Positions 11,601-23,600 of a stretch of 64,000 nt of DNA are shown one piece after another. Location: NCBI RefSeq assembly GCF_030463565.1, contig NC_134643.1, forward strand, positions 2,056,001 to 2,120,000. The letters run 5' to 3'. Under the pieces are notes generated by a model, which was given only the letters and a program-made list of their open reading frames with translations, had not been told where the DNA came from and made no database searches. The translations under genes and the position numbers were made by a program. The DNA is from Pelecanus crispus. Lineage: Eukaryota; Chordata; Aves; Pelecaniformes; Pelecanidae. Position 1 is the first letter of the stretch, and each line of letters begins with the position of its first letter.

Positions 11601-14600
11601 CAGACAAGGCTTGGATCAGATGGTAACGTCAGCATCAATCCGCTGTCACGGGGCGACCCCAGATCGGCTGGACTGGCTTGTTGGTGTGCCAAACCAACAC
11701 TGTTTGTCTCTGCACCTGAGGTGGCCAGAGCCTCCCAGGGCTCCTGCAGCGTGTCCAGACCTGGTGCCATCTCACCAGGAAGCTCCTGAGGGCCAGTCCC
11801 AGTCCCATCTAACAGCACTGGTGTTGATCTGCCTGGGCAGGGGAACGCCAACGCAGTGCGGCTGGGCACCGAGCCCTCTTCGGGAAGGCCAAAGTCCTTC
11901 AGACATGCTGAATTCACTGGCTTTTGCTCGCTGTTTTCATGCTCCATGTCGGCATCACCACTTTCAGAAAATGCTAAATCAACAGGCCCCAGGACCGTGC
12001 TTTCGTATTCAGAGTCCTCTTTCTCTTTTTTTCCCTCCTCCACCTCTTCCTCCTCTTTTTCTGGATGTCCGAAGGGCTCTTGTGATTCCCTCCATTCCCT
12101 GCTGACTCCATCGGGCTTTGCACTTTTGGGACTCGTTTCTAAGAGCATTGAATCACAGACATGTTGCGGTCCGTCACTGGTGGCCCAGCTGCCGTCCTCA
12201 ACCTCCATACAGTGCCCAGCGTCTCCCATGTTCTTCCTTTCCTCAGGAGGGCCAGGGCCATCCCCTGACCCTGATGCCCACCCGCTCTCTTGCTGCTCTC
12301 CATGTCCACACAGCGCACTCGGCGCAGCACTCCAGGGAGCTATACTGGAACTTGGGGCTTGGCTGCATGGGCTTTCCCTGCCCAGCGCAGCTGGGGGCTT
12401 GCTGGCATTGCCAAGCTCGGTGGAAAGGCTGGAGGCGATCGTAGCATCCGGCAGCCCCTCCTTGGGCGGCTCCTCCTGAAACAACACAATTCAGAGGTTA
12501 ATCTTCAAGGGAGGCAAATGCAAAAGCTGACACCCCCATGCAGGAGGACATGGACATTTTTAAATGCTCAAACTTTGTGAGTACAACCATTCCCACAGCA
12601 CCTGAGGACATTAGTTTGTCTCTAAAATAAGTCTAAGTTGAATCCTTACCCCACATGAGACACCACCATCCCCACTGCAGCTGCCAAGCAGAGTCCCGCA
12701 GACAGCCAGGGAAAGGTTTTGAAACTTTCTACCTTCTTTATGCCATGAAATGCCTTAAAAATAGGCCAAACTGTGCAGGGGCCATCAGCTGGTGCCCAGA
12801 GGTAATGTATGCAGCAGCATCCTCTTATCTCTACTGTGTTTATCTATCCAAGAAAGCTATATGGACCCTACGGACAGTGATCCCACACTTCCTCACAAAA
12901 CACTTCTGCCTGCTCCACAGCACTAAACCCAGGTGGTAAAAAACACTGGGATATTTTTTCCTTCATGCAAAACAGTTGCAGCCGTATGGCAGCTGCCCGT
13001 GTGTTCAGAGCAGGAGTTTTAAAGGAATTATTTCAACTCAGGCTTGAAAAATGTCATCAGACACCCATGTTTTAATTTTACCCAAGTACCTCCACTCCTG
13101 ACCATCTGTAAACTGTAGAAACTATAAAAAATAATTTAAAAAACCCTACCCAGAATGGAATATTAACTAATTTTGCTGGAGAGGTGAGGGAAATGTTGCA
13201 AAGCACTGCACTGCTATCTGTGTGAGGGAAACCCTTCCAAGCCAGCAAACCTCAGCTCTCCCAAACCAGTGGAGGAAAGGCTGTGCTGTGTCCCGTGACA
13301 CGTCTGGGCTCCTGCGTCCACAGGCAGACAAATGCAGTTGCCCACAGGAGACAGGCAGGCTTTTGAGTGTCAGTCTGGGGTGTTTGTGGTTCCTCTCCTC
13401 CCTCAGTTAAGTGCAGGTCTGAGACCTCGGCCAGGCCTGCACAGCTCGCAGCCGAAACCTGGGACGGATGCCGAGCTCAACACTGTCACTGCTCTAATTC
13501 TTTGGAATTCCTCCCCCTTGGAGAGCATCCATGTCAAGGCCCTGCTCCCTTGGACAGGGATAGATACAGCTTGTGCCAGAGCCCAGGGATACCAGCTCAG
13601 TCCAAGAGGAAATCCAAGCCTGGACTGAAGCTTTCAGCTTTTTTATGCTGACTCTGAGCACGTCTGCGTGGCAATAACTTGGGGCAGCTAAATGCTGGGG
13701 GGACGCTTCTCCATCCTGCTTTGGGGACCCCCACTACCTGGCTCTAAGAGAGCCCACAAGGACGTCCGCTCCACTCCTCTCAGAAGATCCTACTCCTATA
13801 AGCACAAAATGCATTGTGTGTGCTGCAGACTCGTATCACCCAAACTCCAAGCTCTTACCGCAGTGATGGTTGAGACATCATGCACACGCTCCTCAGGAAT
13901 GACCGCCGGCTGCCTGTCTTTCACAGCCAGGCCCTCATCAGCATGTTCAGTGAGGGAAAGGCTCCCGGGACAGCTTGTGGAGGAAGGCTCCTCCTCCCCA
14001 CAGGGCAGCTCCCCTGAAGAAGATGAAACCGTACTATCGACAACACCAGGAGCCCCATCAGCATCGGTCTGAGAGTCTGCAGGGCTCTCCTCTGGGCGGA
14101 AAGGTCCCTGGCAACGCGTGCTGTGATCCAGAGAGCTGCTGGGAGTCTGGTCAGGGTCTGACCGAGAGTCTGCAGGGCACGTCTCCAACCCAAAACAATC
14201 CTCACCATCATCACTCAGCTCAAGAAAGTCCCCAGTGCTGTTTATTGAGACATACTTCTCGGGGTTGCTGTGCTCCACCACCTTCCTCGTGCTGCTCAGG
14301 AATTTGCTGGGTTTGCTGTAGAAAAGAGCCACCCACATATGAAGTATCAGCTTCATCTCATCCACATCGTCGGGCAGATCAGGGTCCCAGGGCCTGGAAG
14401 GAAAAGCAAACACAGCTTGAAATGTCTTCATCCTCCCTCCAGTTGTTTAGCACAAGGTAACTCATCTCCTGGTTCCCCACGACGCTAAGCCCCAATGCAG
14501 GAGGGCTGCAAATGCCCAGCTGCAGACACAAATCCCTTGATGTGTTTTTTCCAGCTTGTTGAAAAAAAAAGAAACTCACAGCTGCAAAGGAGGACTTCTG

Positions 14601-17600
14601 TTCATGGCTCTAGGTACCAATTCTAGCTGCAGAGACACAGGAATCATAGAATGGTTTGGGTTAGGAGGGACCTTTAAAGACCATCTAGTCCAATCCCCGC
14701 CCCGTCATGGGGGAAGATGCCAGGGACACCTTCCACTAGGTCAGGTTGCTCAGAGCCCCGTCCAACCTGACCTTGAACTCTTCCAGTGATGGGGCATCCA
14801 CAGCTTCTCTGGGCAACCTGTGCCAGCGTCTCACCACCCTTGGCATAGAATCATAGAATCATAGAATTGTTTAGGTTGGAGAAGACCTTTAAGATCATCC
14901 AGTCCAACCATTAACCTACACTACCAAGTCCACACTAAACCAATCAAGGGTAGACTAGACTGAACCATGTCCCGAAGTGCCATATCTACCCGTTTTTTGA
15001 ACACTTCCAGGGATGGTGACTCCACCATAACGAAAGGCTGCAATAAAGTCTCCCTGCAGCCTTCTCTTTTCCAGGCTGAACAACCCCAACTCTCTCAGCC
15101 TGGCCTCATAGCAGAGGTGCTCCAGCCCTTGGATCATTTTTGTGGCCTCCTCTGGACCTGCTCCAACAGGTCCATGTCTGTCCTGGGCTGAGGGCCCCAG
15201 AGCTGGACGCAGTGTTCCAGATGAGGCCTCATCAGAGCAGAGCAGAGGGGGAGCATCACCTCCCTCGACCTGCTGGCCACACTTCTTGTGATGCCAGCCA
15301 GGATATGAGTGGCTTTCTGGGCTGCAAGCGCACCTTGCCGGCTCATGTCCAATTTGTCACCCACCAGTATCCCCAACTCCTTCTCCACAGGGAAGGCACA
15401 CCAGCTTTAACACAGCAACACCGGGCATCTGAGCATGGGGAAAAAGGCAATTATCATGCAAAGCAAACCAAAAAAGAGCAAAGAAAGCCCCTCCAAAAAT
15501 CTCTCCAGGTATCCAGCAAGAGACATCCCCTGCAGATGGCCTTCCAGACTGACTTACCCATGCAGGGCACGGATGACGGTTTTCTCCAGGGCATCGTTGG
15601 TGTACCTGCTGTCCAAATTGAAGAGATACTCTGTCTCCCAGTGGCACGTCACCTTCACGGACTCGCCGCACACGTTCACTGTGTGGGACTTGGCGAAGTC
15701 CTCCTTCAGCCTGGGGGAGAGCAGGCTGCTCCTGCGCCTCATTGTCACAGCTTTGAAGGGCCGCTGGTGGTGGGTGCTGTTCTGCTGGTGGCGGAAAGGC
15801 AGGACTTTCCCAACCAGGGGTCCTGCTTGGGCGTTCCTGGTTCCGTTTCTGGAAGGTGCTGGTGCAGGGTAAGGGGCACCTCTGGGATACAGGTGTTTCT
15901 TTGAGTGCTCAGGCAGCTGCGACGCATACGAGTGCTCGGCAGAGATGAAGGAGTGCTTGTTCACCTCGGCAGCTTCTTGAGTCTCTCTTGGAGGCAACGC
16001 ATGGGGTTTTGCAGGGCTGGGGCTCGCACTGTTCTTCTTGCTGAAAATCCCGGGGCTTTTCTCCCTGGGAATAGAGGCCAAGTCATTTAAGTCTATTTTT
16101 TCAGCAGGAGGAAGCTTCTGGTTTGGTGATGCTTTGCTAGGAGAGGTGGCTCCCTTTGCAAGCTTGTCTACCCTGTGGTATTCGTGGTCGGAAGCAACAC
16201 GCAAGGATTTGTGCTTGCGATGACTCTGCTGCTCCTTTGCAGAGTCGCTGGAGGGGCTGCAGGACACAGCCATCATCCCACTGTTCCTGGGGATAAACGA
16301 AGGAATACAAGAACCCAGAGCCAGATCAGCCAGCAAGTTCAAGGCGTGGGACTCATAGTCATTCCTCTCCAGATCAAAACCGGGATCAGCAGCCCCGCCT
16401 GGGTAAATCTCACTTGTTTGGCTATCTGCTCCGTGGCATTGGGAAGAAACTTCGCTCGGGTGGACAGAGGATGGCTCCTTCCACTCTGCGTGAGAAAAAC
16501 AAATTCAGAGAATAAATGAAGGCCACAGAGCTCTGCCTCAAGAAGGGGTTCAAAGCAGGCTTTCAGTTTGGCAGGAAAAAAGTCTCTCTCCAACACGGAA
16601 TTTGCACACTTGAAAAAAACCCCACCTCGATGATCGTACTACAAAACCACCTTCATGGCTGCTACAAAAGGATCCAGAGTTGGGATCTAAGCAACTGCAG
16701 GAAAGGGGTTTATCCTCAGAAATAAAAGGCACGGGATCCAGAGTGAACAAAATTTCCTTTGGCCTCTGTGCATAGGGTAGTTTGGCCACTTAAATACAAC
16801 CTGAGATATTTTAAGTGTTCCCTTAATCTTTTTTTTTTCCTTTAAATTTTCCTCTAGTTTGAGTATTTGCAATTTTCTCAGATAAACCCCGTGCTATGCT
16901 TTCAATAATCCACAGTCACAAAAAACCATCTCTAAAACAGAGAGAAAAACCACTCTGCTGTCATGCTTCCCACTGCACAACCTCTCAAGAGCATAACCTG
17001 CCCCTGAGCTGTACTTCAGAGCATATGCAGAAACCTGGGGGCTCCCAAAAGCAGTCAGAGCACAGCAAATTAGGTGTTCATTTAGTTTTCAGCGTTAAAA
17101 ATGCCCCTCACCATGGCTCAAAGCCCACATTCGTAAAAACAGTATGAAGTCATTAAACAAGGTTAATGCTTTCTACTAAAAACCAGCACAAAAATCTTTC
17201 TTCAAGTAAAACCTTATTAAATTACATCTGTGCTAAGGTCCCACGTGTTACATTTCATTTCCTTGGGAACGGCATAGTAAAACATATAAATTATTTATTT
17301 CTAAACACTCTGATTTTGCATTTTTGGCAGATCCTGGTATTCAGCATGACCCATCTGACACCCTGCCTGTGTGAGAGCACTGGCCAGATCTGCTCCAGGA
17401 ACCCCCATGTGACACAGGCAACGAGGGGCGGCGTTTGATACACACACGCTGATGCAAAGTGCCACGTTTCAGGAACACGTGGCAATAAAAGACCAAGAAG
17501 AATGGATAAACCGAGCTGAGGGGGCTAAACTAGTCTCCAAAGCCTCCGCCTCGCCCGGGAAGGGGAAAAAGAAAGACCAGAGACAGATCTGAAAAAGGAC

Positions 17601-20600
17601 ATCACAGCGCGAGTGTGAGAAAAGATGACAAATTAACAGAAAATGACTCTCCTGTTCCAGCATTTTTTTTGGCACCGTAATACTAGTTCTCAGTTTAACA
17701 GCAGACTCCCAGCCAGCACCTGCAGACGCTACGCTCAGGGGCTGTCCACGCTGCCTCTTAAATCTGCTGCAGTCTGTCTGCAAAGGCTGCGACAATTCAA
17801 CTCTTTTTTAAAACGACTGGATTTACAACATAACAGACTAAAAATCTAGGCAGATGCTGGCTACGAGCAGAGGGTACAATCCTCTGTCCATGAGCTGCCT
17901 CAACACAGTTTCAGAGCTCAGCAGTTAAAAATCAGGCTTTTTAAACTATCCCAGCAGTTTGCCAAGGATGCAAACTGAGGGCTTTGGAAAGGACTCAGAA
18001 AAGACCCCGTGTGGTTTGGACGTCCTGTAACGGTGATTTGCACAGTCGCCTTCATGTTTTTACGCTATGAGTGCACAACTGGGAGCCTGCAGGCTGTGGG
18101 GCAACAGTACCCAGACACCAAGCAAGACCCTCGGCGCTAAATGTGGTAAGGCCCTTCAGCTGCTGCTGAACGTGCTGTGACTACCATCACCTGACTGTGC
18201 TGCTCGATGGCTCAGCTTTTAAAGGAATGATTTCCACAGGGAACAGCGCTCTTACCACCTTCTGCTTGCTTTTTGGCTTGATGCTTTGATGGGCTGTTAG
18301 CCACACCTTTTAGCAACTTACTTTTCACTGGCTTCGTGACAGTCTCAGCAACAGGAACTTTTTTCATGTCTGGGTTCTTCAGTGTCTTTGGTCTCTTTGT
18401 TTCCAAGCCAGGATCGTCGGGAGCTGAGGTTTCCTTCCAAACAGGTTCAGACTGTGTTTTGTGTACAAATTCTGCAGACAGGACCTCCGCACCTGGGACA
18501 AGGAAAAGGGAGGGGATTTGTTTTGGTGTGAGACATATTCAGATTAAAAAGGAGTAATTGCAAAATATCCAGTTAAGGAAAGTGGAAGGACTGCTCTAGG
18601 ACAAACTGGCAGCAGCAGAGTAGTCTTCAACGACTTGATTTATGCATCTGTTCTTACAAATGGGTTTGTTACCGATGCAAGTGATCAGTAAGCAGTTATT
18701 AAAAATTAAGCATCGCTTCTTAAGCTCATTTAAAGCCTGTTTTCCTGGCCTAGAATAGGCGTTCTCGGGGGATAAGTCACTCTAACGCCTGCCTGGCACA
18801 CATGCACCCTGAGGGTGCTTATTTACGTCTCCAAGAAGCACATAAGAACCTCTCCCAGATCCATCAGCAACGTCACCCAGGCCCGAGGCAATGTGTCCCA
18901 GGACAGAGCTCGATGGACTGTGAATCAGAGCTGACTTCAGCCCACAGTGGGCAGACACCATGCCCACCCCCTGTGCTGCATGACAGCCCATTTCCCCCGT
19001 CGCTGCCACTACCTGTGATGTATGTAAATGCCAGGAGAGGTTCCTTCAGATGTTTTCAGCCACGTTTCATCTCAACCCACTTTGAGTGTCTCTACAAATC
19101 AGGTGGAGGCTCAGGCTGGCTCAAAAGGACAGGCTCAGCCTATCCTGGGCAGTGAGACAAGGAGCCTTCGGAGGACAATTTATGCCATTGAGACACCTCG
19201 CGTGAGCAGCTCAGGCCAGATACCAGCTTTCAGAAGAGTAAGTTGGGTGTGATCAATCTCACACTTCTTGTTTCCTCAAGGCCACAGCAAGAAAGTTGAC
19301 TCTCAGGGAGTCACGACAAGACCATGTAGGGTAGCTGGTTATCTAGGCAGCCTGTAATGACTGTGGGTTTGGCAACTGCTCCTTGCCTGAGCCATCGACA
19401 GCCTGTGGACAAGGGATGCAATAACCATGACCTGGCCGATGTCCCTATGCAGTCACTCGTAAGCAAAGGAAGACAACAGCATGGACCACTGCACCGGGTT
19501 TCAGGCACCTTCACTGAAATCCCCTGTCATAGCCCTGGGCTTCTTCCCAGGTTGAACGAGAGACTGCGGAGACATCACCACAGACGTATTTGGATGCTCT
19601 CAAGAGGCATCTACTTGCTCTGGGCACCCGGGAAGATGGCAAGGGGACGCGGCTCCTAGTGAACCCTCAGTATCCTGGCTGGATACCCTGGAGAAGCAGG
19701 AGGAGTCAGTCCCGTTATACAGCACTTACCTCTTTTCCTTCTGTGCGGAAACTGCAAATTGGCCAGTTTAAGCATGGGCTCGTTGGAGTTGGCCGTGAGG
19801 CCTGGCTTTTTAGAAAAAGAGAAAGCGATGCTGATTTTCTTCTTCTTGGTTGCTTTCCTGTTCCTGCTGCTGTCCCCCATAGGATGCATTTGCATCTTGA
19901 GGGGTGACCATTTCGTCCTGGTGCTGGTCACAACGGCTTGGCTGGATTTCCTCCTGCTCTGCTGCACCCGTAGCTTGCTGGTTGAGTTGACATCTTTTGC
20001 AGGCCCTTCACCACTCTGGTCCAGCCCCACTGTAGGCTTTGGGTTTTCACTTTTGACTTTTATTTCCACTGCTGTGTTGGGACAAGTAGGGTCCGGTGGC
20101 ACAGCTGAAGAGAAGTCCACTTTACAATCAGTCTCTGAATCACAGCAAAGAGACTGAACAGCACCAGTCAAACATCCTAAGGCAGCTGACATGTCCAGAG
20201 TATAGCTGCTGGGATCGGAGAGATAATGCTGCAGCTGGGAGAAGGACTGCACTGTGCATTTTTTGAAGGGATTAGCACATTCATCCTCGGCTGGCGAGAG
20301 GAGAGAAGAAAGGGGAATTTTGCTGGTTTGGCCAGAGGTGGGCTGTAGACTTTGATCCAGCTTTGCGTATTCCTGGAAGTGCTGTTTGATACGTATGCTA
20401 GCGCTGACTCTGTCCCCCCACGAAGAATCGGTGGCTTTCTGTACGGCATAGCGAAGTCCAGGCAAAACTGAGGCTGTTTTTAATGAGATGTCACTATCTT
20501 CCCTTTCATCTTTTGGATCGTGCTTTTCAACTGCAAAAGGAAAAAAACAGAATTTTACTCATATTAAAAAAGGAGTAAATTCTCCAAATCACCTCACTGT

Positions 20601-23600
20601 TATATGCTAAGAGAACATGAAAGCTATGAAAGCCCCAGAAGCCAATCTACAAAAAGCTAGCCCCAGGGGCAATGTCTTGGTTTGACGGATGCTTGTAACT
20701 GCTTAAGGTAAAAAAGAATTGCACGTGGGAGTCAAAAGCGGATTAAACTAAGATGAAAGACTGCTGTTGTATCAGCTAGCCCCGTTCTACAGGAAAATAC
20801 AGGGTGAGATCGCACACATAGTGGTCTAAGTCCCTTCATTCCAGCAATTCTCTCTAAATCCAACATTTAGGACAGTCAGAGCTCCAAAAACACATGGTTT
20901 TTGGGGTTTTTTTTTTAAACCTGTTTAAATTTAGGGCTGTCCATGCACGGTGCTTAGACTAGCACCATTTTCAGATCACTTGTGTTGTTTATGTCCCTGT
21001 TCACATGCAACTTCCAGCAGCTCCATCTCTACCTGCTGTCAGTGTAGGTGGATGCAGTTGACATGAAGACACACATTAGTGCTCTGGAGCGGGACGGGGA
21101 ACACAGGCTTCCCCAAGCAGACCTGGGGACCGTATAAATCAAGAACATGAACCTCTGGCTGATTTTCTAAAGCTGAAGGACTGATCCTACTGAAAACAGT
21201 TGGTGCTTCTCATTTCAGCAGGACTAACACCCTACCACGTACAGCGCGTAGTATCATAAAGTTTAGCTCCCAATAGGGATCAACATGAACGAGTCCCAGA
21301 GCTCGAGAGCGCCTGCCCTCGCAGATGTCACCATGGAAGTAGGCTCTGCTTGGCACAGCAGTATCCTCTCGGTGTCTGGAAATGCCTGGAAAGCCAGTGT
21401 GATATGCAGAGCCTGTCAGTGGAGCTCCCTTTCTGCAGAAGCCAGACTTATCCGGCTTCCTCCGCTGCAAGCCAGCAGCCTGATGTTGGCACTTTGCACC
21501 TGCAGGCTTGGCCCATCTGCGTGTTATACTCTGACTCCGAGGTTTCTTTTGGCTGCAGGGCCAGGCTGACAACCCCAGTGCCCTTCCCCATCACATCCCT
21601 TCCCAGCAAGGCAAAGGCATTTCTCTTCCCTTTCCAGGTGTGTGATTTTCTTTGCCTATTGGCCCTGCTGCTGCCTTGCACTGGCAATGCTGGTCCTTGT
21701 TACCGGCAAGCCCAGGCATCCCCACGAGCCACATCCCAGCTGCCTGACTCTGCTGCTGGCTCAGGAATGCTGCAGCACGTCTGCACAGTGGGCTTGTTAC
21801 GCCTGCCCCACATTCCTGCCGACAGCTGTCTGGACAGGAAAGGAACAGCTTCAGAGGCCGCCTGTTTTGAAACAGGAAACATTATTCATGCTTCGAGTCT
21901 GAGCTGAGCGACTTCAAATGAGTCCATCCTTCACCCTCCTTTTCTCTTTGCATCTCCTCTGCACCCCTGCCATCTTTGATGACCATCCCTTTTCAATCCC
22001 AAACCGCTGCACGGTTCTGCTTATCTTCATAGAAAGGAGAAGCCCTAAAGGAAAAAGGGTTTATAATCCCAGCAAGAAGAGGTCTTGGACCCAGGGGACA
22101 GTCAGAGCTGGCTGGGGTAACGCTGCTTGCGTAGGCAGAACAGGACAGCATGTGCAGGAGTGCCGCTAGCACCAGAGGGAAAACATCTGGAAGCCATGAA
22201 CATTCAGATTGTGTCATGTAACAACATGGAGTGTTTGCTCAACATTATCCTCTCCCCCAGCCTCTTCGCTTCGCTACCAGCTACCCTCCGGTTGCCCAGG
22301 CTTTGCCTCCTCTTTAGATCAACACCAGCCACACGCAACATCTGCTACAGCCCCAAACCTTCCTACCAACCAGCTGCTTGCACCATCTTCGCTCTGGGAC
22401 TCTCCTTATGCCTGGTGCCCTCTCCTGTCTCCACCACCTTCTTCCACAATAACCTTCTTCCAGATAAATACCTCCTTGCCCTGTTCTCCTCTCCCCGGGC
22501 ATACAGTGCTCGCAGTCAGCCTTTCAGGAATAGATCCATCTGCTCCAGAGGGTATTTTCTGACCGTTGGCAGGGCTGGTCGGCAAGATCGCAATATCTGG
22601 GTGGCAAGTTCCCACCTCGTCTGGTCTCCATGCGTTTCCCCCCTTCACCTCAACCAACTTCAGGCCCTTGCTTCAGGCAGCACAGCAACAACCTGTTCCC
22701 AGGTTTGACCTGGCACTTTGGATCTTCAGTCTGCCTCAGGAGGAACCTGTCTCTCTCCTTCACCTAGAAAGAAACTAAGAAAGTTGCCATGCTACTACAG
22801 CCACCAGCAGCACGTCCTTAAAGTTAGGCTGACTGAATTCAGGCATCAAAAGACATTTGCACTCCACACTGCCAAGTTACCATCACGTCTTCACTCGACT
22901 TACAAGCCCACTTCGTATGTGGATCCTGTAGGAAAAAGTTTACAGCTGGAGGTTAAACACCGAAACGGACAAAGCAATCCATGCTTGGATGCGCTGGTAG
23001 GTCCTGTTGGCTTTTCTGCCGATTTTGTCTTCCGGGGAGAGGCGATGGGTATGTCCTGTGCAGCTCTGTCAGCAATGCCAGCCATCACTCACACAGAGAC
23101 GGACTGAAATACCAGTGTGTGCTGGCATAAACAGTCTCTTGGCTCGTCCCTAGGATGACTCAAAAAAGAGCAAGCCAGAGTTACGCAGAGCAAATGGCCC
23201 CTGTTTATATGTTGCTTGGGGATCTGCAAGGCTAGAAGTATTACTGGTGGAGTGGATGCAGTGAGAGGTGTGTGGATGAAGCTGTCCAGGGGAGGCAGAG
23301 CAGTAACTTTCTTTATGTCCACAAGAGGAAATTGTAGTGTGAATATTTCCACATAGACAGTGCAGCAAAAAGCCAAGAGATACAGAGAAAACTTGAGGCA
23401 AACGCAAAAGAGGTTGAGGCTCATTCTTAATTCAAGATCTGCAGGTTCAAACTGTGCAATCTTTATTTTCATAGAATCATAGAATGCTTTGGGTTGGAAG
23501 GGACCTTTACAGGCCATCCAGCCCAACCCCCTGCAGGGAGCAGGGACAGCTTTAACCAGATCAGGCTGCTCAGAGCCCTGTCCAACCTGGCCTTGAATGT

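Noticed and set aside
11856-12479. 207-codon plus ORF and other plus frames opposite the giant exon
   Set aside because: They are shadows of exon 18, whose minus frame has family-conserved motifs and matched splice sites.
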